A program made the position numbers and the translations under genes. Positions 29,287-41,498 of a DNA stretch of 48,407 bases are shown piece by piece (position 1 is the stretch's first letter; each line of letters opens with the position of its first letter). A model generated the notes under the pieces. It searched no databases and was not told the origin of the DNA. It saw nothing but the letters and a program-made list of their open reading frames with translations. The stretch is from an uncultured Bradyrhizobium sp. (GTDB lineage Bacteria; Pseudomonadota; Alphaproteobacteria; Rhizobiales; Xanthobacteraceae): contig NZ_CAKZHY010000075.1 in NCBI RefSeq assembly GCF_936928535.1, positions 1-48,407 of the forward strand, given 5' to 3'.

Positions 29287-30218
29287 GGCTTTTCGCTCCC
29301 TACATCCGTTCCACCGCTGAAGACACGGCTCGCCAGAACGTCCACGGGATCGATGGTTTCGAGATCGGCGACGTCAAGGATGCGGTCGAGATCCGACACC
29401 AAACGGTCGGCCTGGCGCAGGCGGATACGGTCGACCGCGTTGCGGATCGAGCGGGCGTTGGAGAAGAACGGCTGGGTCCGCCGGAGCGCAATGTATCTCT
29501 CGAACGCCTCGCGTGCCGCCGCCGAGAAGCGATAGCCGCGTTCCCTCAGCATCAGCTCGGCGATGACCTGCAGCTCGGCTTCCGCATAATCAGGAAATTC
29601 GATGTGATGGGCGATGCGCGAGCGGAAGCCGGGATTTGAGCCGAAGAACTTCGTCATACGCTCGCCATAGCCGGCGAGGATCACGACAAGGTCTTCGCGC
29701 TGGTTCTCCATGACCTGGAGCAGGATCTCGATCGCCTCCTGGCCGTAATCGCGCTCATTGTCGGGGCGGTGCAGATAATAGGCCTCGTCGATAAACAGCA
29801 CGCCGCCCATCGCCTTCTTCAGGATCTCTTTGGTCTTGGGCGCGGTGTGGCCGATATATTGCCCGACCAGATCGTCACGCGTCACCGAAATCACCTGTCC
29901 GCGTCGCACGAAGCCAAGCCCGTGCAGGATCTTTGCCATGCGCAGCGCCACGGTGGTCTTGCCGGTGCCGGGATTGCCGGTGAACGACATGTGCAGCGTC
30001 GGCGGCGCCGAGGCGAGCCCCGCACGCTGCCGGATGCGTTCGATCAGCAACAGCGAAGCAATCTGGCGCACGCGACTCTTGACCGGCTTCAGCCCGATCA
30101 GCTCGCGTTCGAGCTGTTGCAGGGTATCGGTGATGCCGGCCGCCTCGGCCTCCTTGCGGAGATCGAACTGGGTTTCGTTCGGCCCTGATGTCGTGACGGC
30201 GTGGGGAACGTCGAGCAT
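29283..30218 (-). CDS. cbbX: RuBisCO activase CbbX (AAA+ ATPase)
   Basis: The 311-residue AAA+ protein remodels inhibited red-type RuBisCO. Walker A is GNPGTGKTT at 81-89, Walker [12 protein letters not shown] near 139-149, a pore-loop stretch DLVGQYIG lies between them, and sensor/arginine-finger regions are GFRSRIAHH and [11 protein letters not shown]. Position directly after cbbS is the classical arrangement for form IC RuBisCO, whose large subunit C-terminus is pulled by CbbX. The ATG at 30218 fits the family start; the frame is open well upstream through the intergenic gap. Confidence 0.96.
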   Translation of the reverse strand: MLDVPHAVTTSGPNETQFDLRKEAEAAGITDTLQQLERELIGLKPVKSRVRQIASLLLIERIRQRAGLASAPPTLHMSFTGNPGTGKTTVALRMAKILHGLGFVRRGQVISVTRDDLVGQYIGHTAPKTKEILKKAMGGVLFIDEAYYLHRPDNERDYGQEAIEILLQVMENQREDLVVILAGYGERMTKFFGSNPGFRSRIAHHIEFPDYAEAELQVIAELMLRERGYRFSAAAREAFERYIALRRTQPFFSNARSIRNAVDRIRLRQADRLVSDLDRILDVADLETIDPVDVLASRVFSGGTDVGSEKP

Positions 30219-30318
30219 GGCTAGCCTCGAAGAAAGGAGCTTCGCCGCGGGGGGAGCGGCGAAGCAGTGGTCCGCCAAGGAAACGGAGCAGGGAGCGCTC
30301 CGCGCGGATAAGGAGTGG

Positions 30319-30726
30319 CTATTGCGAGGCGTGGGCCGCCGGCTTGCGCACGGTGGTGTAGCGTATCGCGCGGCCACCGACCTCCTGCCGCACCAGCTCG
30401 AACTCGGCCTCCTGCGGCGGCCGGTTGACGATGAACGAGATCCGCACCGATTCCCAGCCGTGGCTCGAGTCGAAACCGCTGATGCGGATATAACGATCGC
30501 CATACACCCTGCGGCACTCGGCGAGCTCCATCATCACGCCGGCGGCGTCCTGGAGATCGAACATCGGCAGGCCCCACATCTCCCAATAGGTGTTGCGGGG
30601 ATGCGGATCGTCGGTGAACTCAATGTTCACCGCCCAGCTGTTGGCGAGGCAATACTGCACCTGCTTGTAGATCTGGTCGTCAGTGAGATCAGGCAGGAAC
30701 GAGAAGCAGCCCTGGGTCAACTTCAT
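30319..30726 (-). CDS. cbbS: RuBisCO small subunit, form IC
   Basis: The 135-residue small subunit has [18 protein letters not shown], the W.V.IE strand, [15 protein letters not shown] and a C-terminal extension ([17 protein letters not shown]). That extension forms the beta-hairpin typical of red-type (IC/ID) small subunits. It assembles with cbbL as L8S8. GAGGAG precedes the ATG at 30726. It lies 11 bp after cbbL. Confidence 0.97.
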   Translation of the reverse strand: MKLTQGCFSFLPDLTDDQIYKQVQYCLANSWAVNIEFTDDPHPRNTYWEMWGLPMFDLQDAAGVMMELAECRRVYGDRYIRISGFDSSHGWESVRISFIVNRPPQEAEFELVRQEVGGRAIRYTTVRKPAAHASQ

Positions 30727-30737
30727 GATGGTTCTCC

Positions 30738-33313
<2,576 letters not shown>

Positions 33314-33325
33314 GGGACGTCCTCC

Positions 33326-35344
33326 TTATTGGCGCTTGCGGGCGATTGCCCGGCGGGCGGCTTCCGCAATGCTTTGCGGCGTGATGCCGAATTCGCGGTA
33401 CAGCACTGGCGCCGGGGCCGAGGCGCCGAAGCCGCGCATGCCGACGAACTCGCCGTCAGGGCCGATCCAGCGATGCCAATCTCCGGCGACGGCCGCCTCG
33501 ATGCCGACGCGGGGTGCGGTGCCGAGCACGGCGGCGCGGTAATCGTCCGGCTGTTCCTCGAACAGCGCGAAGCACGGCGCGGACACAACAGCCGCACGGA
33601 CATGCTCGGTCGCAAGCAGGCGGGCAGCATCCAGCGCGATCGAGACCTCCGAGCCTGTCGCCATCAGCGTGACGTCGCGGCCGCCGTCCGGCGAAACAAT
33701 CAAATAGGCGCCGCGCCTGACACGATTCTTGCCGCGGACATCGCTGCGAAAGGTCGGCAGGGCTTGCCGCGACAGGCACAGCACGGACGGACGATCTTCG
33801 CTCGTGAGTGCGCAATCCCAGGCTTCGAGCGTCTCGACGGCGTCTGCCGGACGGAACACAAGCAGGTTGGGAATGACGCGGAGCGCCGCGAGATGCTCGA
33901 CCGGCTGATGCGTCGGCCCGTCCTCGCCGAGCCCGATGGAGTCATGGGTCATCACATGGATGACCCGCAGCCGCATCAAGGCCGCAAGACGGATCGCCGG
34001 ACGACTGTAGTCGGAGAAGGCGAGGAACGTGCCGCCATAGGGAATGAAGCCGCCATGCAACGCGAGGCCGTTCATCGCCGCAGCCATGCCATGCTCGCGA
34101 ATGCCGTAGTGGATGTAGTTACCGGCAAACGCATCACGCTTGACGGGCGTCTGGGCCTTGGCGTGCGTCAGGTTCGAATGCGTCAGATCCGCGGAGCCGC
34201 CGACAAATCCGGGAATGGTCCCGGCGATGCCGTCGAGCACCTGTTGCGAGGCCTGCCGCGTCGCGAGCTTGGGACGCTCGGTGGCAAAGCGCTCGCGCAA
34301 TTTCGCCGACGCCCGGGCATAGGCGTCCGGCAGGGCAACCGACTTGCCCTCGATGAAGAGCTCACGCTGCTCCGGCGTCGCGTCTTCGTAACGATCGAGC
34401 CAGGCGAGGCGATCCACCTGCCCGCGCTGCCCGATCATCCGCCACGCCTTCGCGACGGTGACAGGCACCACGAAGGGCTGATAGTCCCAGCCGAGCGCCC
34501 GCCGCGCCGCCGCGGTCTGCTCGGTGCCGAGCGGCGCACCATGCGCCTTTTCGGTGCCCTGACGGTCCGGCGCGCCGTAGCCGATGATGGTGCGGCAGGC
34601 GATCAGCGACGGCTTTGCGGTTTCGCGCTCATCTGCGATCGCCTGCGCGACCGCTTCGGGATCGTGTCCGTCGACGCGACGCACCGACCAGCCGGAGGCG
34701 GCGAAGCGCGTGAGCTGGTCATCGGAGGTCGCGAGCGACGTCGGCCCGTCGATCGAGATGCCGTTGTCGTCGAACAGCACGATCAGACGGCCGAGCCCGA
34801 GATGGCCGGCGAGCGAGATCGCCTCCTGGCTGATGCCTTCCATGAGACAGCCGTCGCCAGCGATCACATAAATGAAGTGGTCGACGAGGCCGTCGCCGTG
34901 CCGCGCATTGGCCATGCGCTCGGCGAGCGCCATGCCGACAGCGGTCGCAATCCCCTGCCCGAGCGGACCGGTCGTGGTCTCCACACCGGGCGTGTGACCA
35001 TATTCGGGGTGACCCGGCGTCTTCGAGCCCCATTGCCGGAAGGCCTTGATGTCATCGAGGCTGACATCGCCACCGGTCAGATGCAGCAATGCGTAGAGCA
35101 GCATCGAGCCGTGGCCCGCCGAAAGGACAAAACGGTCGCGGTCCGGCCAATTTGGATGCGCCGAGTCGAATTTGAGGAAGCGCGAGAACAGCACGGTCGC
35201 GACATCGGCCATGCCCATGGGTAGGCCGGGATGGCCTGACTGCGATGTCTCGATGGCATCGACCGCGAGGAAGCGGACGGCGTTGGCGAGATCGCTGTGC
35301 GCGACGGCCGTGAGGTCGGCGTCGGCATGAACCGAGATGTTCAT
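33326..35344 (-). CDS. cbbT: Transketolase (Calvin cycle)
   Basis: The 672-residue ThDP enzyme shows [14 protein letters not shown] near the N-terminus, [13 protein letters not shown], the ThDP/Mg motif [13 protein letters not shown] to [29 protein letters not shown], and a full C-terminal domain. It transfers two-carbon units in ribulose 5-phosphate regeneration. AAGGAGG lies before the ATG at 35344. Translationally close to cbbP (13-bp gap) and cbbA. Confidence 0.97.
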   Translation of the reverse strand: MNISVHADADLTAVAHSDLANAVRFLAVDAIETSQSGHPGLPMGMADVATVLFSRFLKFDSAHPNWPDRDRFVLSAGHGSMLLYALLHLTGGDVSLDDIKAFRQWGSKTPGHPEYGHTPGVETTTGPLGQGIATAVGMALAERMANARHGDGLVDHFIYVIAGDGCLMEGISQEAISLAGHLGLGRLIVLFDDNGISIDGPTSLATSDDQLTRFAASGWSVRRVDGHDPEAVAQAIADERETAKPSLIACRTIIGYGAPDRQGTEKAHGAPLGTEQTAAARRALGWDYQPFVVPVTVAKAWRMIGQRGQVDRLAWLDRYEDATPEQRELFIEGKSVALPDAYARASAKLRERFATERPKLATRQASQQVLDGIAGTIPGFVGGSADLTHSNLTHAKAQTPVKRDAFAGNYIHYGIREHGMAAAMNGLALHGGFIPYGGTFLAFSDYSRPAIRLAALMRLRVIHVMTHDSIGLGEDGPTHQPVEHLAALRVIPNLLVFRPADAVETLEAWDCALTSEDRPSVLCLSRQALPTFRSDVRGKNRVRRGAYLIVSPDGGRDVTLMATGSEVSIALDAARLLATEHVRAAVVSAPCFALFEEQPDDYRAAVLGTAPRVGIEAAVAGDWHRWIGPDGEFVGMRGFGASAPAPVLYREFGITPQSIAEAARRAIARKRQ

Positions 35345-35357
35345 CAGATCCTCCTTG

Positions 35358-36233
35358 TCACTTCAGGCTGCGCTTGCGCTCGATCAGCTGCATGATCAGC
35401 GGGGTCAGGATGAGCTGCATGGCGAGGTCGAGCTTCGCGCCGGGACACACGATCGAATTTGCGCGCGACATCCAGCTGTGCGGCAGCATCGAGAGCAGAT
35501 AGGGGAAGTCGATGCCGCGCGGATTCTTGAAGCGGATCACGACCATCGATTCATCCGGCGTCGGGATCCAGCGCGCGATGAACGGATTGGACGTGTCCAC
35601 GGTCGGCACGCGCTGGAAGTTGATGTCGGTCTCGGTGAATTGCGGGCAGATGTAGTTGATATAATCCGGCATCCGCCGCAGGATCGTGTCGGTGACGGCC
35701 TCGGTGGAATAGCCCCGCGCGCTGCGATCGCGGTGCAGCTTCTGGATCCATTCGAGATTGATGACAGGCACCACGCCGATCTTGAGGTCGGCATAACGCG
35801 CGACATTCACCCTGTCGGTGACGACGGCGCCGTGCAGGCCCTCGTAGAACAGCAGGTCAGAAATCTCCGGCAGCTTCTCCCATTCGGTGAAGGTGCCGGG
35901 CGCAGCGCCATGCAGCGCGGATTCCTCGGCGTCGTGCACGTAGTGCCGCGTCGTCGCCGTGCCGGTCTCGCCGTAGTCGCGAAAGGCGCGCTCCAACTCC
36001 TCGAACAGATTGGTCTCGGGGCTGAAATGGCTGAAGTGCTTGTTGCCGCGCTCCGCCTCCGTGGCCATCTGCGCGCGCATCTCGACGCGGTCGTAGCGAT
36101 GGAAGGCATCGCCCTCGATGTAACAGGCGTTGACCTTCTCGCGGAAGAAAATCTGCTCGAACGTCTTCTTGACGGAGGTGGTGCCGGCGCCGGACGAACC
36201 GGTGATGGAGATGATCGGATGCTTCCTGGACAT
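35358..36233 (-). CDS. cbbP: Phosphoribulokinase
   Basis: The 291-residue proteobacterial-type PRK has a P-loop GSSGAGTTS at 12-20, [30 protein letters not shown] (Walker B-like) and [16 protein letters not shown]. It phosphorylates ribulose 5-phosphate to the RuBisCO substrate and is unique to the Calvin cycle. GAGGTG precedes the ATG at 36233. Confidence 0.97.
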   Translation of the reverse strand: MSRKHPIISITGSSGAGTTSVKKTFEQIFFREKVNACYIEGDAFHRYDRVEMRAQMATEAERGNKHFSHFSPETNLFEELERAFRDYGETGTATTRHYVHDAEESALHGAAPGTFTEWEKLPEISDLLFYEGLHGAVVTDRVNVARYADLKIGVVPVINLEWIQKLHRDRSARGYSTEAVTDTILRRMPDYINYICPQFTETDINFQRVPTVDTSNPFIARWIPTPDESMVVIRFKNPRGIDFPYLLSMLPHSWMSRANSIVCPGAKLDLAMQLILTPLIMQLIERKRSLK

Positions 36234-36245
36234 GGGACACCTCGC

Positions 36246-37283
36246 TCACGTCAAGAAGAAGCCGCGCCGCGCGAACAGCGGTGCGGAGACGCTGGCGACC
36301 AGCAGCGGATCGCAATGCAGTTCTGCGACGCGCCGCACTTCATTGCTCGAGCCCATCACCAGGGGCACGCGCTGATGCAGGCTTTGCGCCGAGAGATCGA
36401 GGATGCGCTCGCGCCCGGTCGAGGCCGAGCCGCCGGCCTGCTCGATGATCATGGCCATCGGGTGGGCCTCGTAAGTCAGGCGGAGACGCCCGTCGCCGTA
36501 ACCGGGCCGCGCGTCGGAGGGATAGAGGAACACGCCGCCGCGGGTCAGGATGCGATAGGCTTCCGCGACCAGCGATCCGATCCAGCGCATGTTGAAATCG
36601 TGATTGGCGGGCCCGTCGACGCCGGCAAGGCATTCGTCGATGAAGGCGCGCACCGGCGGATCCCAGTGGCGGCGGTTGGACACGTTGATCGCGAACTCCT
36701 CGCAAGCCTCTGATATCTGCACGGCGCTGCGCGCGAGACGGAAGCAGCCGGCCTTGCGGTCGAGCGTGAAGATGTCGACACCCTCGCCAAGCGTCAGCAC
36801 CAGCGAGGTCTGAGGACCGTAGGTGACGAACCCGGCAGCGAGCTGCGCCGAGCCGCGCTGATGGAAGGCGAGACCAAGATCGTCCGGTGCCGGCAGGATC
36901 GAGAAGATCGTGCCGACGGTCATGTTGAGGTCGATGTTGGAGGAGCCGTCGAGCGGATCGATCGCGACACAGATCCTGGCTGCGCGGTCGCAGATCCGCG
37001 GCTCGCGCATCTCCTCCGAGGCCAGCGCCGCGATCGGCAGCTTGCCGAGGCAGCGGCGCAGGATGGCATCGGCCTGCACGTCGAGGTCGCGCTGGATGTC
37101 GCCGTCGCTGTTGCAGCCGGTGGTGAGGCCGGAGGCGTCGGCAAGATCGCCTGTCGCGATGAGGTCGGCGATCTCGATCGCGGCGGTTGCGATGGCATCG
37201 ACTGCGGCGGCCACGGCCAGGGCGTGCGGCGCCGTCTCGGAATAGCGTTGAAGGTGGTCGTCCAGCCTGAGTTGCCCGGTCAT
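36246..37283 (-). CDS. cbbF: Fructose-1,6-bisphosphatase, class I
   Basis: The 345-residue class I enzyme has the metal/substrate motif [14 protein letters not shown], with ASEE upstream, [11 protein letters not shown], and a C-terminal [15 protein letters not shown]...RVPLVMGS. It dephosphorylates fructose (and probably sedoheptulose) bisphosphate. It is the promoter-proximal gene of the cbb operon, divergent from cbbR. GGGGATGG precedes the ATG at 37283. Confidence 0.96.
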   Translation of the reverse strand: MTGQLRLDDHLQRYSETAPHALAVAAAVDAIATAAIEIADLIATGDLADASGLTTGCNSDGDIQRDLDVQADAILRRCLGKLPIAALASEEMREPRICDRAARICVAIDPLDGSSNIDLNMTVGTIFSILPAPDDLGLAFHQRGSAQLAAGFVTYGPQTSLVLTLGEGVDIFTLDRKAGCFRLARSAVQISEACEEFAINVSNRRHWDPPVRAFIDECLAGVDGPANHDFNMRWIGSLVAEAYRILTRGGVFLYPSDARPGYGDGRLRLTYEAHPMAMIIEQAGGSASTGRERILDLSAQSLHQRVPLVMGSSNEVRRVAELHCDPLLVASVSAPLFARRGFFLT

Positions 37284-37371
37284 CTGCGTCCATCCCCTTG
37301 CGGGCGCCGCAGCCAGTTCCCTCCCGTGGGGAGGCAGGTCGCGGTCTGTCCCAACCCGAGGAGATTGACAG

Positions 37372-37440
37372 GGCCGGCTTAATAAGGAAAATTTCTAATC
37401 ATAATGAGCTCCAAAGAATTTCCTTATAATGGTTCCGGCC
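37372..37440. promoter_or_regulatory. Long inverted repeat at the cbbR-cbbF junction, candidate CbbR operator
   Basis: Outer arms GGCCGG (37372-37377) and CCGGCC (37435-37440). Inner arms ATAAGGAAA (37382-37390) and TTTCCTTAT (37419-37427), exact complements 28 nt apart. The left arm also fits the LysR T-N11-A pattern. The repeat lies across the annotated cbbR ATG (37404), so CbbR may bind over its own start or the true start may be further in. Confidence 0.5.
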
Positions 37441-38381
37441 ATGCGGCGACCCAACTCCGGCATCTGACGATCCGGCAGTTGCGCTCGCTTGCGGCGCTCT
37501 CGGCCAAGGGCAGCGTGACGGCGGCTTCGACCCAGCTCGGACTGACCCAGCCGGCGGTGACGCAGCAGCTCCGACAACTTCAAGACCTCGCAGGTTTGCC
37601 GCTGGTGCAGCGGACCGGCGACGGCATGCTGCTGACGGAGGCAGGCCGGGAGGTGCTGGCGCTTGCCGAACGCGTCGAAGCCGCGATCGCCGACTGCCAG
37701 GGCGCGCTCGACCTGCTCGCCGGCAAGACCGGCGGCACGGTGCATCTCGGCGCGGTCTCGACCGCGAAATACTTCGTGCCGCACGCGATCGCGGCCTTCT
37801 CCAAGCGCGCGCCGAAAATCGAGATCAAGCTCACCATCGGCAACCGCGAGGAGATCCGCGAGGCCATGCACGGCTACGAGCTCGATTTCGCCGTGATGGG
37901 TCGGCCACCGGCCGATGTCAGCGTCGACGTGCGTCAGCTCGGGCGCAATCCGCACATCATCGTCGCGCGCAAGGGGCACTGGTTGGAGAAGGATTCGGGC
38001 CTCAGCCTGACCGACCTCGTGCACGAGACCTTCCTCACCCGCGAGCCGGGATCAGGCACCCGCACGCTGATGGAGGGGATGTTCCAGAAGTCCGATCTCG
38101 AGCCTGTTATCGGCATGGAGATGAGCAGCAACGAGACGATCAAGCAGGCTGTCATCGCCGGGCTCGGCGTCGCCTTCATCTCGGCGCACACCGTGGCGCA
38201 TGAGCTCGCCGAGGGCCGCCTCGTCGTGCTCGACGTCGCGGGCCTGCCGATCGTCCGGCAATGGTACGTGATCCGCCGCAGCGACAAGGTGCTGCTGCCG
38301 CCGGCGCAGGCGATGTTCGATTTTCTGGGATCGGAGGGCGCGAACTATCTGCCGGAAGTGCCCGATTTCGGCGAGCGATAG
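37404..38381 (+). CDS. cbbR: LysR-type regulator of the cbb operon
   Basis: The 325-residue regulator has an N-terminal winged HTH (LTIRQLRSLAALSAKGSVTAAS, then LGLTQPAVTQQLRQLQ) and a periplasmic-binding-like effector domain. CbbR proteins sense metabolites such as RuBP or ATP/NADPH and activate divergent cbb genes. Orientation and adjacency to cbbF make the assignment firm. The ATG at 37404 has no well-placed ribosome site, and the first 18 residues precede the usual family start at RHLTIRQLR. Confidence 0.94.
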   Translation: MSSKEFPYNGSGHAATQLRHLTIRQLRSLAALSAKGSVTAASTQLGLTQPAVTQQLRQLQDLAGLPLVQRTGDGMLLTEAGREVLALAERVEAAIADCQGALDLLAGKTGGTVHLGAVSTAKYFVPHAIAAFSKRAPKIEIKLTIGNREEIREAMHGYELDFAVMGRPPADVSVDVRQLGRNPHIIVARKGHWLEKDSGLSLTDLVHETFLTREPGSGTRTLMEGMFQKSDLEPVIGMEMSSNETIKQAVIAGLGVAFISAHTVAHELAEGRLVVLDVAGLPIVRQWYVIRRSDKVLLPPAQAMFDFLGSEGANYLPEVPDFGER

Positions 38382-38392
38382 CGCCGGGGCGA

Positions 38393-38503
38393 TCAGGCCA
38401 TCAGCTTCATCGCGACTGTTGCCGCCAGGATGAGGATGATCTGGAGCAGGCGCTCTGTCGTGAAGATGCGGTTGAAGGTGGTCATCGCGCGCCCGGTCGT
38501 CAT
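38393..38503 (-). CDS. Possible tiny membrane protein (about 36 aa)
   Basis: The last 30 residues of this frame have a polar head (TTFNRIFTTERLL) and one hydrophobic helix (QIILILAATVAMKLMA), plausible for a single-pass membrane peptide. The start is uncertain (ATGs at 38503 and 38485, neither with a good ribosome site). It converges on cbbR with an 11-bp gap. Confidence 0.4.
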   Translation of the reverse strand: MTTGRAMTTFNRIFTTERLLQIILILAATVAMKLMA

Positions 38504-38615
38504 GATGGGATTTGTCGGCCCAGTGCTAGCATAGGGGGCCGGCGGCGTAACTCCGTATGGCCCACGTATCCCCGCCACATATCCTGCCGACATGCATGCC
38601 GGCGATGGTTAAGCA

Positions 38616-38813
38616 TCAGGCAGCGAGCGGCGTGGCGAAATCGGCACGCGCGGCAAAATAGGCTTCGAGCTCCGACAGCGCACGGGCTTCCCACTCGCTG
38701 GCCTGCTCCAGCAGCGACCAGCGCTGGCTCGGGCGAAACGCCGCGGTCTGGCGATAGAGCGATGCGATGCCGCGGTAGCGGCGCACGTTCTCGAAAATGG
38801 CGTGCCCGTTCAT
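38616..38813 (-). CDS. Small helical hypothetical protein (65 aa), ENVRRYR family
   Basis: MNGHAIFENVRRYRGIASLY, followed by a Trp-containing helix (RWSLLEQASEWEARALSELEAYF). It is clearly paralogous to the 70-aa protein at 25.0 kb. AGGGAG precedes the ATG at 38813. No membrane segment. Function unknown. Confidence 0.72.
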   Translation of the reverse strand: MNGHAIFENVRRYRGIASLYRQTAAFRPSQRWSLLEQASEWEARALSELEAYFAARADFATPLAA

Positions 38814-38937
38814 GACGAAAACTCCCTCGTATTCCCGCGGGAGAAATTGCGGCCAAATCTTTTTCGAAAAGTTAGCGGCGAGATCCAGCTGCACGAATGG
38901 TTGCCGGACTGTTGCGCGAGCGCAACGCATCCACCGA

Positions 38938-39357
38938 TCATTGCGAATTCGTTGCGGTGCTCTCGCTTGGCGACTTCAGCCCGCCGCGACCGACAATGGC
39001 CATGGCCTTGCGGCAGAGATCGGCAAGGCCGATCAGGAGGACGGCAAGCAGGAAGAACAGGTTGATGGAATCCGCGTCAGCTGCGGTCAGGCGGGTGATC
39101 TCGAAGACCGGAGGCATGAACGCCCACCACACCAGCGGAACGGTGAGCAGAGCTGCGAAGATCGCCGCCGGTGCACCCGCGACAAAGCAGAGCACGAACA
39201 GGCCCGGCAAGAAGGTTGCGAAATAGAGCTTGGCGCCGAGCGCAACGCATACGCCTTGAAGCGCAGCCGACATAGCGACCGCCGTAAATCCGAGCAGAAA
39301 TGCCTGCCACGACCATGGCCGTACTCGCGGTACGCCAACCAGTCCCGCACGCCTCAT
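38938..39357 (-). CDS. Four-helix membrane protein, DUF4118-like (139 aa)
   Basis: Four hydrophobic segments (WQAFLLGFTAVAMSAALQG, YFATFLPGLFVLCFVAGAP, AAIFAALLTVPLVWWAFMPP, SINLFFLLAVLLIGLADL) in the spacing of the DUF4118/KdpD-type sensory membrane module. No kinase or other output domain is attached. It ends with a basic tail. GGGGAGG lies eight bases before the ATG at 39357. It could be a remnant or a stand-alone sensor module. Confidence 0.7.
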   Translation of the reverse strand: MRRAGLVGVPRVRPWSWQAFLLGFTAVAMSAALQGVCVALGAKLYFATFLPGLFVLCFVAGAPAAIFAALLTVPLVWWAFMPPVFEITRLTAADADSINLFFLLAVLLIGLADLCRKAMAIVGRGGLKSPSESTATNSQ

Positions 39358-39494
39358 AGGGCCTCCCCTGCCGCCGTTAACCAGGCCGCTTGCGACCAAA
39401 GTACTACAACGGCAGGGAATCTGCGAGGCGCAAAATGCGCCCTTTGGGCCGACTATCCGGTCCTGGTAAACGGCGGCGTCACACAATCGTACCG

Positions 39495-40688
39495 CTACTC
39501 GGTCGTGGCATAGATCAGGCTGGCGACCGGCAGCGCAAGGCCAATGGCCGAGGCCAGCGTCCAGCCGGCTTGCGCGAACGCCCAGGCGCCGACCGCGGAT
39601 CCGGCCGCACCAGCGGCGAAGAACGTCGCCATATAGAGGCCGTTGAGGCGACTGCGATGCTCGTGCCCCAGCACGAAGATGGCACGGAAGCCCAGCACGA
39701 CATTGCCCTGCACGCCGAAATCGATCGCGATCGCGGCGACGCCGAGACCGGCGAGGTTGAGGTTCGATCCGGCCGCACCGACGTGCGTGAGGAGAAAGCC
39801 GAGGGCCACGAACAGCATCGCAGCAAGTGTAGCGATGCGGCTATGGCCGCGATCGGCGAGCCGCCCTGCGATCGGCGCCGCGAACACACCTGACACGCCG
39901 GCGAGCGCGAACAACGCGATGCCGCTCTGGGTCAAGCCGAATTCGCCGGCAAGCTGCAGCGGCACGACCGTCCAGAACAGGGCGAAGGCGCCGAACAGGC
40001 CGGCCTGGTAGAGGGCGCGGCGCCGCAGCAGCGGCATGGTCCGCACCAGATGCGGCATCGAGAGCAGCAGCGTGCCGTAGTGCATCCGCGCCACCGGCTT
40101 GCGCTTCGGCAGCGTGAGGCGCAGCACGACGATCAGCGCGATCATCAATGCCGCCGAGCAGAAGAACACCGCATGCCACGACAGCACTGATGTAACGAAG
40201 CTGGAGGCCGGCCGCGCCAGCATGATGCCGAGCATCAATCCGGTCGAGACATTGCCGACGACCCGGCCGCGAACGGCTTCGGGCGCCAGATGCGCGGCAT
40301 AGGGAACGATGATCTGCACTGCGACCGAGCCGAGGCCGATGAACAGCGCTGCGATCAGGAACGGCAGCGCGTGGGTGGCAAATCCGGCCGCGACCAGCGC
40401 CGCCGCACCGAGCGCGATGACGGCGCAGATCAACGTGCGGTTCTCGACGAGATCGCCGAGCGGCACGATGAAGAGCAGCCCCGTGCCATAGCCGATCTGC
40501 GTCATGGTCACGATCAGGCCCGCCGCTGCATGCGACAGGCCGAGCGCGGCGCTGATCGGGGCGATCAGCGGCTGGGCATAGTAGATGTTGGCGGCGACCA
40601 TGCCACAGGCCGCCGCAAGCACAAAGGTCAGTCGTTGCGACACCGCATCGGTTTCCGGTGCGGTGTCGACCGTGGCATTCATCGTCAT
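39495..40688 (-). CDS. MFS transporter
   Basis: About 397 residues with twelve predicted membrane helices. MFS signatures include PLGDLVENR in loop 2-3 and a similar GRLADRGHSR in the second half. The family is of the AraJ/YnfM efflux type. The ATG at 40688 has GGAG eight bases upstream; upstream ATGs at 40739 and 40724 fall in or near an operator-like palindrome and are less likely. It lies 70 bp downstream of a TetR-family gene in the same direction, which suggests a regulator-transporter pair. Substrate unknown. Confidence 0.88.
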   Translation of the reverse strand: MTMNATVDTAPETDAVSQRLTFVLAAACGMVAANIYYAQPLIAPISAALGLSHAAAGLIVTMTQIGYGTGLLFIVPLGDLVENRTLICAVIALGAAALVAAGFATHALPFLIAALFIGLGSVAVQIIVPYAAHLAPEAVRGRVVGNVSTGLMLGIMLARPASSFVTSVLSWHAVFFCSAALMIALIVVLRLTLPKRKPVARMHYGTLLLSMPHLVRTMPLLRRRALYQAGLFGAFALFWTVVPLQLAGEFGLTQSGIALFALAGVSGVFAAPIAGRLADRGHSRIATLAAMLFVALGFLLTHVGAAGSNLNLAGLGVAAIAIDFGVQGNVVLGFRAIFVLGHEHRSRLNGLYMATFFAAGAAGSAVGAWAFAQAGWTLASAIGLALPVASLIYATTE

Positions 40689-40725
40689 TCCAGACTCTCC
40701 AAGACTTCCATACGAAGCTTCCATA

Positions 40726-40745
40726 TAGGAAACGTTCATTTCCTA
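40726..40745. promoter_or_regulatory. Palindromic operator candidate before MFS gene
   Basis: TAGGAAA-CGTTCA-TTTCCTA, perfect 7-bp arms, between the TetR gene stop and the MFS start. It shares an AGGRAA...TTYCC core with the dyad before the TetR gene. Confidence 0.5.
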
Positions 40746-40758
40746 ATTTGACAAAAAT

Positions 40759-41379
40759 TCAGGCGAGCAGCTTCATCGCGACGCCGACCAGGCGCCCGCC
40801 GTCGAGCGGCAGGCGTGCCTTGCCGACCACGCGCATGCCCTGCGTCATGCAGATCATCAGCCGTGCGGTATCGTCGGCGTCGACATGGCCCGGGATCGAG
40901 CCGTCGGCCTGGCCCTCGCGAATGAGGCCGGCGATGAAGCCTTCGTTGCTCTTGAGCTGCGCCGTGACGCGCGCACGCATCACCGGATCGACCGCCGACA
41001 GCTCGACCGCGCTGCCGACCACGATGCAGCCGCGGCGCCCCTCGCTGCCCTGGGAGTGCTCGACATAGGACAGCAGCACGTTGCGCACCCGCTCGCGGCC
41101 ATTGGCGCCGCGCGCGGCTGCACTGCGGGTCTGCTCGCTCCGCACCGCGATGTAACGCTCGAAGGCGGCAAGGAAGACCGCATGCTTGTCGCGGAACGCC
41201 TTGTAGACGCTGCCGGTGGCAAGCCGCATGGCCGCCGTGAGTTCGCCGATCGAGGTCGCATGGTAGCCGCGCTCGCAAAACACCCTGATGGCGCCGTCCA
41301 GCGCGATGTCCATGTCAAACTCCCGCGGGCGACCGGGGGGATGAGCTGACGGCTCGGATTTTCGGGCGGCTTTTTGCAT
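40759..41379 (-). CDS. TetR-family regulator
   Basis: The 206-residue protein has a TetR N-terminal HTH at about residues 20-66 (GAIRVFCERGYHATSIGELTAAMRLATGSVYKAFRDKHAVF) and a TetR_C-like helical ligand domain containing GRRGCIVVGSAVE. It starts at ATG 41379 directly below an operator-like dyad. It very likely represses itself and the downstream MFS gene (inference from the two related palindromes). Confidence 0.9.
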   Translation of the reverse strand: MQKAARKSEPSAHPPGRPREFDMDIALDGAIRVFCERGYHATSIGELTAAMRLATGSVYKAFRDKHAVFLAAFERYIAVRSEQTRSAAARGANGRERVRNVLLSYVEHSQGSEGRRGCIVVGSAVELSAVDPVMRARVTAQLKSNEGFIAGLIREGQADGSIPGHVDADDTARLMICMTQGMRVVGKARLPLDGGRLVGVAMKLLA

Positions 41380-41388
41380 TGCGGGATA

Positions 41389-41409
41389 TTAGGGAATGAT
41401 GTTCCCAAA
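41389..41409. promoter_or_regulatory. Palindromic operator candidate before TetR gene
   Basis: TTaGGGAA-TGATG-TTCCCaAA, an 8-bp arm dyad with one mismatched pair, 10 bp upstream of the TetR start. It is related to the dyad at 40726-40745. Confidence 0.45.
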
Positions 41410-41498
41410 TCAAGGCACGGGGTTGTGATTATTGAGAATGGGCCGGCGGCCACACCCTCGATGTCGTCCCGGCGTAGGATGTAGCAGCATCGAGCGCA

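Noticed and set aside
39427..39441. GGCGCA-AAA-TGCGCC hairpin after the MFS gene as a terminator
   Set aside because: Only a 6-bp stem with a 3-nt loop, no T tract and more than 50 bp from the stop codon.
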